A DNA stretch of 64,000 nt from CAYHVK01 sp964360255 (GTDB taxonomy: Bacteria > Bdellovibrionota > Bdellovibrionia > Bdellovibrionales > UBA1609), in contig CAYHVK010000004.1 in assembly GCA_964360255.1 (NCBI GenBank), forward strand, positions 124,001 through 188,000. Reading direction: 5' to 3'. The notes beneath the pieces are model-generated. The model was given only the letters and a program-made list of their open reading frames with translations, was not told the origin of the DNA and did not search any database. This document shows, one piece after another, positions 43,292-51,873 of the stretch (the first letter of the stretch is position 1; each line of letters begins with the position of its first letter). Both the position numbers and the translations under genes were made by a program.

Positions 43292-43972
43292 ATGAAAACA
43301 TTAAATGATGCCTTTAGAATTTTAAATCAACAGGGTAGCGCATTAATACAAGTTATGGTGGCAGCAGGAATATTAGTTACGGTCATGAGCGCCGCTATGA
43401 CTTTTTTTTCGAATCAGACCAAATCCAACAATTTTCTTGAATTCCAATCTAAGAGAGCCCAACTTCGACTCACGATTTTAGGACAATTTTTAAATAATCC
43501 TGATAATTGCCGATGTCTTTTTCAAGGTGCAAGTGCTTTTGCTACACCGGGCCCCTCTACCTTAACCGGTGTCGCCCCAATTAAAATTGGAAGATATAAT
43601 ATTATAACACCCGGAGTCTGCCCCGGAACTTTACCGCCGGCTCCTTGGATAGATAGCACGCCTATCGACGGCATGATCGCCACTAGCATCCAACTCAATA
43701 ATATTGTTAATATTGGCGGCAATTATTCTGGTGATTTGCAGATTGATCTTCAAAGCACAAAAGATGTACTAGGACCCAAAGATTTACCATTAAAAATCCC
43801 AGTGGCTATTGCGACGACTCCCGCTGGCGCCGGGTTAGTTTCTTTTGTTTCCTGTTCTACATCTTCGAGCTCTGCCTCTCCCGCGCTCGGACTCTGCCCT
43901 GCCACATTAGTCTCTGTCGGATATGATCCCATAACCGGAGCCTTGGTATGCCAACCACCCATGTATCAGTAA
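43292..43972 (+). CDS. Prepilin-like secreted protein
   Basis: 226 residues. The N-terminus has a class III (type IV prepilin) pattern: a short leader ending in G15, then SALIQVMVAAGILVTVMSAAMTF, one hydrophobic helix. At the +5 position, where most pilins have Glu, there is Gln (Q20), as in some minor pseudopilins. The mature part is beta-rich with Pro/Gly/Ser stretches and several Cys (CRC, CPG, CST, CPA, CQP). It is likely a minor pilin or pseudopilin. It overlaps the next gene by 25 bases. Confidence 0.65.
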   Translation: MKTLNDAFRILNQQGSALIQVMVAAGILVTVMSAAMTFFSNQTKSNNFLEFQSKRAQLRLTILGQFLNNPDNCRCLFQGASAFATPGPSTLTGVAPIKIGRYNIITPGVCPGTLPPAPWIDSTPIDGMIATSIQLNNIVNIGGNYSGDLQIDLQSTKDVLGPKDLPLKIPVAIATTPAGAGLVSFVSCSTSSSSASPALGLCPATLVSVGYDPITGALVCQPPMYQ

Positions 43973-44856
43973 TACGCCTCATATTTTTCTTCGTCGCTTT
44001 CGTCGTTGGAGTTTCTAGCCGCGCGCAAATCTCATATGGAGTTTCTATACGAGCATCTGACGTCACATCCATTAGAACATCCGTTAACGTCAAACGCGCC
44101 AGCTGCGGCTTGGGTGCCCAAACTTGGACAGATGATCCTTTGCTGGCCGGAACCCCGATTAGCAATATACATCTCAATGAATTAAGATCTGCCGTCAGTG
44201 CCGTCTATTTATCGCAGTTATTACCTGCGCCGACCTTTACTGATTCTACAATTTTGGCAGGTTCAGTGATCAAAGCTATTCACTTTCAAGAGTTAAATAC
44301 GTTTATCACCACTGTCGCCTGTGCCCCGACGATCAATGGACTCTGCGGCGCTGCCAATCTAGGAACATACGCCAATGCGGCTGCAGCAAATGCGACCGGA
44401 CTTTGTCTCGCAGGAACTGCTGCGCCCGCAGCACTTATTGATCCAGGTCCTTGGAGTTGGGCCTGCAATGGCTCCGGGCCTGGCTACACCAGTGCAGCCT
44501 GCTCAGCCACTCAATCGGTTGTTTGTCCTGCCGGAACCTCAGCTACGGGCTTAGGCGCAATCGCAGCACCAGGATGTCGCTGCCCATCTTTATGGATGAA
44601 TCATTGGGATGGAACCGCTTGCTATGGAGTATGTCCATCGGGTTGTTATCCTGCAGGTTATAGCGGCGCAGGCTTTGCGACCGGTCCGGTTACCTTAACT
44701 TGGCAGACTACAAAATATCCAAATTTTTCCGCTGCAGATAGCGGCTTTAACTGCGGAGCCGCAAGTCACAATTGCATGTCTTGTTATCATGCTCCACTTA
44801 CAGCGGTCGTATGGATTAGAGGTATCCGCGGAGGGCCAAGTTACTTCTGTCCGTGA
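43948..44856 (+). CDS. Secreted Cys-rich protein with HLNELR-type modules
   Basis: 302 residues. A signal peptide (about 1-27: RLIFFFVAFVVGVSSRA) precedes two related modules: WTDDPLLAGTPISNIHLNEL and FTDSTILAGSVIKAIHFQEL. The following section has the GLCGAAN...GPWSWACNGSGPGYTSAACSA pattern seen in bacterial adhesin-like and cell-surface proteins, then a Cys-rich C-terminus with about ten Cys. Its start lies inside the 3' end of the prepilin-like gene, so the two are translated from one message and may assemble together at the surface. Confidence 0.62.
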   Translation: MPTTHVSVIRLIFFFVAFVVGVSSRAQISYGVSIRASDVTSIRTSVNVKRASCGLGAQTWTDDPLLAGTPISNIHLNELRSAVSAVYLSQLLPAPTFTDSTILAGSVIKAIHFQELNTFITTVACAPTINGLCGAANLGTYANAAAANATGLCLAGTAAPAALIDPGPWSWACNGSGPGYTSAACSATQSVVCPAGTSATGLGAIAAPGCRCPSLWMNHWDGTACYGVCPSGCYPAGYSGAGFATGPVTLTWQTTKYPNFSAADSGFNCGAASHNCMSCYHAPLTAVVWIRGIRGGPSYFCP

Positions 44857-44871
44857 TACAAAAGCAAAATT

Positions 44872-45549
44872 CTAGCGATAAAAACCATTGGGTAAAAATG
44901 TTTTTTTATCGTAAAGAATTTTGAAAAGTTCTTTGTTTTTCTCTCTGAATTCACGGGGCGCACTTAGAAATATAATAAACTGCCGCAGAGCCTTATTATG
45001 ATTTTCTTTGCTGAAAATCACATGAAAGGCTTCATGTAGAATCAAGGCGCTGATGTCATTGTTTGGAAATTCAGAAAAAACCGATTCATAAAATACAATT
45101 CTCGGCTTTAACTGCGTGCGGCTTTGAAAGTAAGCAGCTTGAAATATTGAGCAGCCTTTAGGAAGGCGCACATCCAATGGACCCACATCATTGATCAGCT
45201 TCAGTTTACGATGCGAAATCCAAGCCATGTTCGCTTTGATATGCGAGGCGATGTGTAGCGCCAAGCGGAATCCTTCTTCTACTTGTACGTTAGGGCCATA
45301 GGCCCCTTGAAAGCGTTTTCTAGCAATGTGAATCGCAGTTTTTACGTTGTTAAGAATGTCCTGATAAAATTTGGCGCCGAAACTTGGCTCGAATCCATAG
45401 GCGTTACGAGCCTCATAAAACTCAAGGAGATGCTTGCCATCGCAGTCAATTCCCTGGCCACCATCACCGACGGTTGAGGCGCCACCCTCACCGGCAAAAC
45501 AAAAAACCGGAAACAAAAATAGGAGCAGTAATGCTTTAAATATATTCAT
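44872..45549 (-). CDS. Secreted GGxG...HExxH metallopeptidase-like protein
   Basis: 225 residues. After a signal peptide (MNIFKALLLLFLFPVFCFA) comes a Gly-rich start with GGQGIDCDGKHLLEFYEA, a pattern shared by a family of exported proteins in Bdellovibrio-like bacteria. HEAFH at 172-176 is an HExxH zinc motif, so a minimal metallopeptidase is possible; no third ligand is obvious. Its ATG overlaps the stop of the upstream TIGR02147 regulator (ATGA), so the two are co-expressed. The protein at 57118 is a relative with a degenerate HEGWY motif. Confidence 0.68.
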   Translation of the reverse strand: MNIFKALLLLFLFPVFCFAGEGGASTVGDGGQGIDCDGKHLLEFYEARNAYGFEPSFGAKFYQDILNNVKTAIHIARKRFQGAYGPNVQVEEGFRLALHIASHIKANMAWISHRKLKLINDVGPLDVRLPKGCSIFQAAYFQSRTQLKPRIVFYESVFSEFPNNDISALILHEAFHVIFSKENHNKALRQFIIFLSAPREFREKNKELFKILYDKKTFLPNGFYR

Positions 45550-46361
45550 AGACCCTCAGTTGTATCAAGACGGAAAAGTTGAAGTGCAAAACTATAAACT
45601 TGTTCAGCGCTATCAGTGACGGAAAATTTCTTTAAGAAATTTTCATTAAAACGCTCGAGTTCTTGGCGAACGTCTTCTATTTGATCTGCACGAACGCCAA
45701 AAACGCTCGACAAATACTTACGGGCCTTTATGGGCTGAGTATCGATGGCTGCATAAGCTTTATTCAAATAGGCTTTATGGTAAGCTCGAATTTTTTCTGA
45801 GGGAAGAGGGCTTTCGAATTTCAGATTCGGAGCCGATTTTTCAAACCGACCGGAAGGAGTCTGTCGAAGAAACCCCATTTTCACGACATCCTCAGTGGCC
45901 CACAATATTTCGCTTTCAGAAACTCCAATTATTTTTGCGATCTCAGCTGACGATTTGGCCATCTTGGCGGTCAAGAGTTCGATTAACAAAAGAAAATACC
46001 ACTCCTTACAAACTGCCGGATCTTTACTTTTTTGCGTCACGAACTGGTTTTTCTCTGAAAAATTCTTCAAAAAAGTTTTCGCTTTTTTTCTAGTCTTTAG
46101 ACTTCGATCATATTTGGCTTGCACAAGGTTCATGTAGTATTCTTTTTCTGAAACTGTAAAAGACAAATTTTTGACGATTCGAGCCGCTAAGCTTGTCGAG
46201 ATGGCCGCATTATTTTTCAGTATTTCGACTAACTTTGACGGACTGACTCCAAGATCTCGTGCAAAAGCTCGGACAGAGTAGGCAGAATTGCTTTTTTTGC
46301 GGATCTCAAATTCGCCTTTTAAGACAGACTGATAATCACGACAGCTATATACAAAAGACAT
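45546..46361 (-). CDS. TIGR02147/DUF4423-type regulator
   Basis: 271 residues from the ATG at 46361. The N-terminal part is an HTH-like region (SVRAFARDLGVSPSKLVEILKNNAAISTSLAARIVKNL) followed by FTVSEKEYYMNLVQAKYD, and the middle DUF4423 region has SSAEIAKIIGVSESEILWATEDVVKMGFL, a second winged-helix-like unit. Such proteins are thought to be DNA-binding regulators. It is coupled to the secreted HExxH gene, which it may control. A promoter lies so close to the ATG that the mRNA may lack a leader. Confidence 0.75.
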   Translation of the reverse strand: MSFVYSCRDYQSVLKGEFEIRKKSNSAYSVRAFARDLGVSPSKLVEILKNNAAISTSLAARIVKNLSFTVSEKEYYMNLVQAKYDRSLKTRKKAKTFLKNFSEKNQFVTQKSKDPAVCKEWYFLLLIELLTAKMAKSSAEIAKIIGVSESEILWATEDVVKMGFLRQTPSGRFEKSAPNLKFESPLPSEKIRAYHKAYLNKAYAAIDTQPIKARKYLSSVFGVRADQIEDVRQELERFNENFLKKFSVTDSAEQVYSFALQLFRLDTTEGL

Positions 46362-46369
46362 AAGAGCAC

Positions 46370-46397
46370 ATGTATAGTCCGACCCAAATCGTGTCAA
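46370..46397 (-). promoter_or_regulatory. Candidate promoter giving a leaderless message
   Basis: On the minus strand, TTGACA (46392-46397) is a perfect -35 box, followed after 15-16 bases by TATACAT (46370-46376). The ATG at 46361 begins about eight bases after the -10 box, so transcription would start at or next to it. No ribosome-binding site is visible there. Confidence 0.5.
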
Positions 46398-46454
46398 GAT
46401 ATGGCCCTCAAAAGTAAGTAGTTCAAATGCAAGTAACGAATGGCAGCATCAGAA

Positions 46455-46892
46455 CTATTCCTCAAGACACTCAGGCTTAATTTTACTCTTTAAATCCTGA
46501 AGAGCACCATAAGTAATAGTGTAACCATCGTAAGCTTGTTTATTACGTAGATTCTGTTCTTCAACCAAAAGCTTAACTTGATGAATACCAGTTTTCGTAT
46601 CGGCGGCCACTTGATCAATTTTAGCATCTACCTGCTTTATTTTCGCTTCCACTTGTTCGAAACGCGCATCTACTTGATCAAAGCGCGCCTCCATCTGTTC
46701 GAAACGTGCATCCATTTGTTCAAAACGTGCGTCTACTTGTTCAAAACGCTTATCAATAGCAGCAAATTGGCTCATCATTTCAGCGCGAAACTCGCGCATG
46801 AACGCAAGCGTAACTGGAGCTTCAGCTTCTTTTTTTAATTCAGCGGCCTTTTTCTTCATTTTGTATTCAGATAGCAAAATCGGTGCTGCCAT
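46455..46892 (-). CDS. Heptad-repeat coiled-coil protein
   Basis: 145 residues. The middle (about 45-95) is a run of nearly identical heptads of the form RFEQVDA/RFEQMDA/KIxQVDA, which must form a long parallel coiled coil. The N-terminus is Lys-rich and the C-terminus has YDGYTITYGALQDLKSK. There is no signal peptide or membrane span. The underlying 21-bp DNA repeat (about 46630-46760) makes it prone to length changes. GGGGG precedes its start. Function unknown. Confidence 0.7.
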   Translation of the reverse strand: MAAPILLSEYKMKKKAAELKKEAEAPVTLAFMREFRAEMMSQFAAIDKRFEQVDARFEQMDARFEQMEARFDQVDARFEQVEAKIKQVDAKIDQVAADTKTGIHQVKLLVEEQNLRNKQAYDGYTITYGALQDLKSKIKPECLEE

Positions 46893-46963
46893 TTAACCCC
46901 CATTAATTTCGAGACAAGCGTACGTACCGGACACTTTAATATCGGACAATTTGAAATCCGGAC

Positions 46964-48592
46964 TTAATGCCCAGCCAAACTACCCTTCTTCTCTAAGTAA
47001 TAATCCCAAGTGCCCTCATAGATATTGAGATGACTCTTATCCACTTCAAACACTTTCGTTGTGATCTCACGCAAGAAGTGACGATCATGGGATACGATCA
47101 TAACCGTACCCGGGAATTGCTTAATAGCATCGAGAAGTAATTCACGAGAGGCGATATCCAAGTGATTCGTGGGCTCATCGAGTACTAAGAAGTTCACTGG
47201 TTTTGCTAAAATGCAGGCCAGAACAACTCGGCTTTTCTCGCCGCCCGATAAAACTGAAATCTTTTTCTCAACTTCATCACCAGAGAATAAGAATGCGCCC
47301 AATAAGCTGCGGATAGTTCCGTTTGAGGCCTGCGGGATACGCGACTCGACCTCTTGCAGAACTGTATTTTTCGGGTCTAATACATCTAAAGAGTTCTGAC
47401 TGAAATAGCCAACGTCAATGCTGGCTCCGATAGTTGCTGAACCAACAGTTGGTGTTGTTTGCTTCGTAATAATCTTGAGGAGCGTAGACTTACCGGCTCC
47501 GTTCACACCCACAACCGCAATGCGATCTAAACGTTTAACAAGAGCGTTAGCACCAGCAAAGACAGTCTTCTCTTTACCTTCATCGCTCTTATAAACTTTG
47601 CTGAGGTTTTCAATTTTGACCACTTCGTCACCACCGCGTGGTGGCTCGGGCCAAACAAAAGCGATTGTCTTTTCATCTGGTGGAATTTCAATACGATCAA
47701 TTTTTTCTAATTTCTTAACTCGCGATTGCACTTGCGCCGCATGAGAAGCACGAGCCGCGAAGCGAGCGATAAACTCTTCTTCTTTGGCGAGCATATCTTC
47801 TTGGCGTTTCGCCGCTGCAATCAACTGATCTTTACGAATGATTTTCTCACGCTCGTAGAAATCGTAATTACCGCCATACACCGTGATTGTTTTATTCGCC
47901 ACTTCAACAATTTTGCTCACAATACGATTCATAAAATCGCGATCATGGCTTGTCATAAGAAGGGAGCCTTTATAGTTCACAATCCAGCTCTCAAGCCAAA
48001 CGATAGACTCTAAATCTAAGTGGTTCGTCGGCTCATCCATTAATAAAACATCAGGCTGAATCGCAAGAATCTTCGCAAGAGCAATACGCATCTTCCAACC
48101 ACCAGAGAAACTCTCAGTCATACGATGCTGCTCATCTGGAGCAATACCAAGACCGGTTAAGATCTCAGCCACACGTGAGTCGACGTCATAGCCGCCGATC
48201 TCTTCAAACTTCGCTTGAAGCTCGCCGTATTTCTCAAGAACCTTTGTCATTTGTTCTTCAGACAAATCTTCGCTGAGCTTAAGCTCAAGTTCAGAAAGCT
48301 GAGTCTTCGTGTGCAAATAACTTGGGATCGCCGACTTCACTTCATCAAGAACGCTGCGGCCTTTCATCTCTTCAATATTCTGAGAGAAGTAACCGACGCG
48401 TAATTTATCGGGACAAGTGATGGTGCCCTCATCAGGACGCTCTTCACCTGCAATAAGACGGAAAATAGTAGTTTTACCGGCACCATTGGGGCCGACTAAA
48501 CCGATCTTTTCGCCGGGATTAATTTGAAATGAACCATTACGGTAAAGAGTTTTATTACCGTAATTTTTTGTAACGCCTGAAAAATGAACCAT
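46964..48592 (-). CDS. ABC-F ATPase (translation factor type)
   Basis: 542 residues, two fused ATP-binding domains and no membrane span. Domain 1: Walker A GPNGAGKTT, signature SFSGGWKMR, Walker B LLMDEPTNHLDLES. Domain 2: GVNGAGKST, LSGGEKSR, LVLDEPTNHLD. A basic interdomain linker (AAKRQEDMLAKEEEFIARFA and RVKKLEKIDR) would enter the ribosome E site. The layout is like the Uup/YbiT/EttA group, which relieves stalled ribosomes. Which subfamily cannot be fixed by eye. It lies 36 bases after the MscL-DUF481 gene. Confidence 0.92.
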   Translation of the reverse strand: MVHFSGVTKNYGNKTLYRNGSFQINPGEKIGLVGPNGAGKTTIFRLIAGEERPDEGTITCPDKLRVGYFSQNIEEMKGRSVLDEVKSAIPSYLHTKTQLSELELKLSEDLSEEQMTKVLEKYGELQAKFEEIGGYDVDSRVAEILTGLGIAPDEQHRMTESFSGGWKMRIALAKILAIQPDVLLMDEPTNHLDLESIVWLESWIVNYKGSLLMTSHDRDFMNRIVSKIVEVANKTITVYGGNYDFYEREKIIRKDQLIAAAKRQEDMLAKEEEFIARFAARASHAAQVQSRVKKLEKIDRIEIPPDEKTIAFVWPEPPRGGDEVVKIENLSKVYKSDEGKEKTVFAGANALVKRLDRIAVVGVNGAGKSTLLKIITKQTTPTVGSATIGASIDVGYFSQNSLDVLDPKNTVLQEVESRIPQASNGTIRSLLGAFLFSGDEVEKKISVLSGGEKSRVVLACILAKPVNFLVLDEPTNHLDIASRELLLDAIKQFPGTVMIVSHDRHFLREITTKVFEVDKSHLNIYEGTWDYYLEKKGSLAGH

Positions 48593-48628
48593 TGGCCTCG
48601 CCCTGAATTATATGCTGCTAATTACTAA

Positions 48629-49732
48629 TTAAAACTTTGCTACTAGAGCAGTTGTAAATGTTGTATCTGTCTTCTCAGCGCCCGGAACTGGATCATGATC
48701 GGTTTTGCTGAGGTAAGCGACCTTCAAAGAAAACATTGTGCTAAGTGCCGAAGAAACCGAGGCTTCCCAATTCGTTTGATAGTCATCAGTTGTTTCAAAG
48801 TTCGGCAAATACTCAGCCCATAGCCTTCCTGAATTCGTGTCGTTGAACTTATATGTACCTTCTAAATACACGCGAGCACCGTTGTAGTGAGAGTGCTGAT
48901 CATTCGCTACGATAAAATTCTGGTGAACATAACGATAACCGGCTTCTGACAAGATATCGTATTTTTCTTCTTTTGCGATGATGTATTTACCACCCAGATC
49001 TGTGTTGTGCTTTTGCATGTAACCAGCGTAGCGATCAGATTCAACTAAGTAGCCGGCGAATGCACTCCAACGCTCGGAGAGTGAACGTTCGTAACGAAGA
49101 CCTGCATCCCATTTAAGAGCCGTCTCTTCTTTTAAGCCTGTCGTTTTATCTTCAGCAGCAGTTTTCAAATAGCTCGCATTAGCTTTGTAGGTGCTGTCAG
49201 TTTTTGTATAAGAGCTTAATTGTTTTGCGCTATAGCTCTCTGACTCAGAGTTACCAGTTGTTTGTACAACGGCCGCCTGAGACTCATTCGTCCATGGTGA
49301 CTTCTCTGGCTCTTGAGCTTGAACATTTTTAAGCCCGAAGAACGAAAGAATCACGATAGCAAGCATGGCTGCTGGCTTCGGCATTGGGCGAAGTCTATTC
49401 ATTGCACGAACGAGCATAAACACTGCGAACGCAACAATTGAAAAAGTAATAAGGGTCGTAACAAAAAGTCCGATGTTCATGGTTACTGCTCCCGCTTTTT
49501 GTGCATCAACCAGTGATGCGTAAGGAGCCGGAATTGCCACTCCGTCTTTTAAAACAATAAAGAGATTTTTAAAATCGACGTTCCCGATAAGAAGCCCGAT
49601 GGGCGGCATAATGACATCCGTAACTAATGAGTTTACGATCTTGCCGAATTCAGCTCCAATAATAAGCCCGACAGCCATATCTACAACATTGCCTTTTACT
49701 GCGAACTCTTTGAATTCTTTCGCTAAACTCAT
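48629..49732 (-). CDS. Fusion of MscL channel with DUF481 outer-membrane barrel
   Basis: 367 residues in one uninterrupted frame with GGAGG upstream. Residues 1-115 are a complete MscL core (EFKEFAVKGNVVDMAVGLII, IMPPIGLLIGNVDF, second span ~87-108). The usual cytoplasmic helix is replaced by RLRPMPKP, a hydrophobic AAMLAIVILSFFGL and an NVQA|QE cleavage-like site (~112-140), i.e. a signal peptide. Residues ~148-367 are DUF481/YdiY-like: LKWDAGLRYERSLSERWSAF, repeated amphipathic strands and a terminal Phe as in outer-membrane barrels. Topology fits: MscL ends in the cytoplasm, so this third segment could export the barrel and be cut by signal peptidase. No ribosome-binding site precedes the internal ATGs. 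Confidence 0.88.
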   Translation of the reverse strand: MSLAKEFKEFAVKGNVVDMAVGLIIGAEFGKIVNSLVTDVIMPPIGLLIGNVDFKNLFIVLKDGVAIPAPYASLVDAQKAGAVTMNIGLFVTTLITFSIVAFAVFMLVRAMNRLRPMPKPAAMLAIVILSFFGLKNVQAQEPEKSPWTNESQAAVVQTTGNSESESYSAKQLSSYTKTDSTYKANASYLKTAAEDKTTGLKEETALKWDAGLRYERSLSERWSAFAGYLVESDRYAGYMQKHNTDLGGKYIIAKEEKYDILSEAGYRYVHQNFIVANDQHSHYNGARVYLEGTYKFNDTNSGRLWAEYLPNFETTDDYQTNWEASVSSALSTMFSLKVAYLSKTDHDPVPGAEKTDTTFTTALVAKF

Positions 49733-49813
49733 TCATCCTCCGATAATTACTGCTTATACGTTTAAGAGGCATGAAACTATTATCGAATGACCAGAAATTC
49801 AAACTATTAAGGG

Positions 49814-50191
49814 TTATTTTAAGAAAAGTCGGGCCCCAAATATACCGGCAGCCGCAGCCAAAACGCACAAAAATGGGCTGAGCAGCATATAACTCAGCGC
49901 TACAGAGATCTTTTTTTGATCAAGGAGCTGAAAAACCTGAAGAGAGAAAGCAGAAAACGTTGTAAAACCACCTAAAAGACCAACCATTAAAGCCACACCC
50001 ATTTCATTCTCAATAAGACCTCTTTCACGGACCAAAACAAAAAGAATGCCGATCACCAGCGAACCTAAAATATTAATAATAAACGTGGAGAGTGGGAACC
50101 CACCCGAGGTCGGCGCAATATTTTGATCGAGATAAAAGCGAGTGAGGACTCCGAGAGAGCCGAATGCGATAAGTAAAAGCGGTAACTTCAT
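49814..50191 (-). CDS. crcB: Fluoride exporter CrcB/Fluc
   Basis: 125 residues with four membrane spans, the normal length of the dual-topology fluoride channel. Signature parts are GVLTRFYLDQ, TFIINILGSLVIGILF (conserved Asn) and GLLGGFTTFSAFSLQ with the Phe pair and Thr of the fluoride track. It lowers cytoplasmic fluoride. No fluoride riboswitch could be recognised in the short gap upstream. It precedes the MscL-DUF481 gene on the same strand. Confidence 0.9.
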   Translation of the reverse strand: MKLPLLLIAFGSLGVLTRFYLDQNIAPTSGGFPLSTFIINILGSLVIGILFVLVRERGLIENEMGVALMVGLLGGFTTFSAFSLQVFQLLDQKKISVALSYMLLSPFLCVLAAAAGIFGARLFLK

Positions 50192-50218
50192 AATTTAACC
50201 TTCATACGTCATTCATTT

Positions 50219-50860
50219 TTAGCGTTTTCTTTTCTGTAAAAATAAGAATGTGTCCTTCTCATTATAACGTCTCATGAAGAAATAGCGGGGACCATCTTCA
50301 TCCATGCGGCGGCGAACCTCACGAACCGAAATCGGCAGTATGCAAGGGTAATCTAAACGCTTCTCAGCCTCACACTCGGGCGGAACTTTTACGCCTAATT
50401 CAAATTCTAAAAGTGTCACGCTAAAATAATTTTCACCGAGCGCCATTTTAATTTGCGCGAGAAGTGGATTTACACCTAAATCACTGGCCAGATTTTTATC
50501 TGTAATAATCCAACACGGCTTTGTGCAAGCCTTTAACTCTTCTGTCGTCGTCTTATCTGTCATTTTCAAAAGGGTCGGCTTAAGTGACAGCTGCACCACA
50601 TATTCATTCTGCAAAAGTTCTAGAATTTTAGCTTCTTCTGAAGTGTAGGGAGTCATCCCCCACACCACATAATCTGACTTCTGAAAATCAGGAAACAAAC
50701 GGTGAATCACTCCGAAAGAAATATTTTTATACTCACCATCTATAGGCGATGGCTTAATGATAGGTTCCGTTCGTAAGCTCACGCCTTCCCAAACCAGATA
50801 AAGCATGCAGGCGGCGATAATAGCAAAAGCTGCCCCTAAAATAACGTAGACCTTTTTCAT
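50219..50860 (-). CDS. Membrane-anchored protein of unknown function
   Basis: 213 residues. A signal anchor or uncleaved signal (YVILGAAFAIIAACMLYLVW, ~5-24) is followed by a soluble domain. Four Cys (KACTKPCW, PPECEAE, YPCILP) may form two disulfides, which would suit the periplasm. The C-terminus is basic (RRRMDEDG, FLQKRKR). No family recognised. It lies 27 bases before crcB on the same strand and may share its transcript. Confidence 0.6.
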   Translation of the reverse strand: MKKVYVILGAAFAIIAACMLYLVWEGVSLRTEPIIKPSPIDGEYKNISFGVIHRLFPDFQKSDYVVWGMTPYTSEEAKILELLQNEYVVQLSLKPTLLKMTDKTTTEELKACTKPCWIITDKNLASDLGVNPLLAQIKMALGENYFSVTLLEFELGVKVPPECEAEKRLDYPCILPISVREVRRRMDEDGPRYFFMRRYNEKDTFLFLQKRKR

Positions 50861-50914
50861 TAAATAAGCTTATCAACCAGTGACAATAAAGCAAAAGTTT
50901 TCTAGGTTCTCTCA

Positions 50915-51844
50915 ATGCCAACCACTCAGACCACTCCTGCTGAAAATATCACTCAGACTGCAGCGCATCTTTCGCTGGTCGAAATCGTCATTGGCTCATT
51001 TATACATGGCCTTAAATTACCTTTTGCTGGGCAAGTTTTATCACTCAATCAAGGTCTGTTTTTATGCCGAGCTTTAAAATACTCTGAAAGCCGGGGTCAA
51101 GGCGCGGCTCAATCTTTTGAGATCTCTGGTGTCGCCTCTGTTTTAAAGAGTCTCTCACCTGCTGGCAATAAAATCGGCCCCATGCTGAGCATTGGTTTGC
51201 AAGGCGCTTTATTCTCCCTTGGAGTTTTAATTGCGGGCCTAGGTTTAGCCGGACAAGTTTTAGGAATGTTCCTACTTTCAATCTGGGCCTTTATTCAGCC
51301 TTTTGTTTCCTTATTTATAGTTTATGGCTCTGATATAGAAAAAGTTTTCTTCTTCTACAGTGAGAAAATGGCAAAAGAAGTGCCTGGCCTCGCTCACTCG
51401 TTGACAATGGTTCTATTAATTACAATTTCGGTGAAATTTATTTTGGCTGCCGCTATTCCGTTCCTAATTTATTTCATAGGCGAAGAAAAAATAAAATCTA
51501 CTGAAGATAGGTATTTAAATACTGTAGTCGGCTTTCAAAACAAAAAGGAAGCCCGAAAAATGACTCCAGCACATGGAGCCTTGTATGATATGACTCGCCC
51601 GCTTTTCTTGCTTTCAACCTTATTGGTGATAAGCTTCTTCTTTTTCACTGAATCAGACTCTACAAAAATCTTCTGGCTTGCTTTGCGCCCGCTCGCCATA
51701 GCTTTTGTGCTCTTTTACTTAGTTCGCTCACCGGTTTTTTTAGGTTTTCTTGAAAAAATGGCGAAGAAAAATAAATTTTTAAACGGCATTTACTTGCAAG
51801 CCGTCCAGTCTCGCGAGTATATCAGTCAGAAGTTTCTTTACTAG
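50915..51844 (+). CDS. Integral membrane protein of unknown function
   Basis: 309 residues. Hydrophobic segments near 90-115, 118-140, 163-190, 232-250 and 255-275 indicate about five or six spans; a charged loop (GEEKIKSTEDRYLN, FQNKKEARK) separates them. The N-terminal ~85 residues are mostly soluble with a LSLVEIVIGSFIHGLK helix. I do not recognise a family. It has no co-directional neighbour with a close spacing; the small secreted gene follows 29 bases later. Confidence 0.6.
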   Translation: MPTTQTTPAENITQTAAHLSLVEIVIGSFIHGLKLPFAGQVLSLNQGLFLCRALKYSESRGQGAAQSFEISGVASVLKSLSPAGNKIGPMLSIGLQGALFSLGVLIAGLGLAGQVLGMFLLSIWAFIQPFVSLFIVYGSDIEKVFFFYSEKMAKEVPGLAHSLTMVLLITISVKFILAAAIPFLIYFIGEEKIKSTEDRYLNTVVGFQNKKEARKMTPAHGALYDMTRPLFLLSTLLVISFFFFTESDSTKIFWLALRPLAIAFVLFYLVRSPVFLGFLEKMAKKNKFLNGIYLQAVQSREYISQKFLY

Positions 51845-51873
51845 GCTATGCCCATCTCAATTAAGGGGGATTT

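Noticed and set aside
46928..46963. Three CGGAC units spaced 15-16 bases apart before the ABC-F gene end
   Set aside because: Short, imperfect and partly inside coding sequence; too little to call an operator.
49352..49402. Internal start codons that would make the DUF481 part a separate gene
   Set aside because: Three ATGs occur near the junction, but none has a Shine-Dalgarno-like sequence at the right distance, so a single fused product is the simpler reading.
50192..50218. Possible fluoride riboswitch before crcB
   Set aside because: The gap is only 27 bases, too short for the aptamer, and no conserved pseudoknot sequence is visible.
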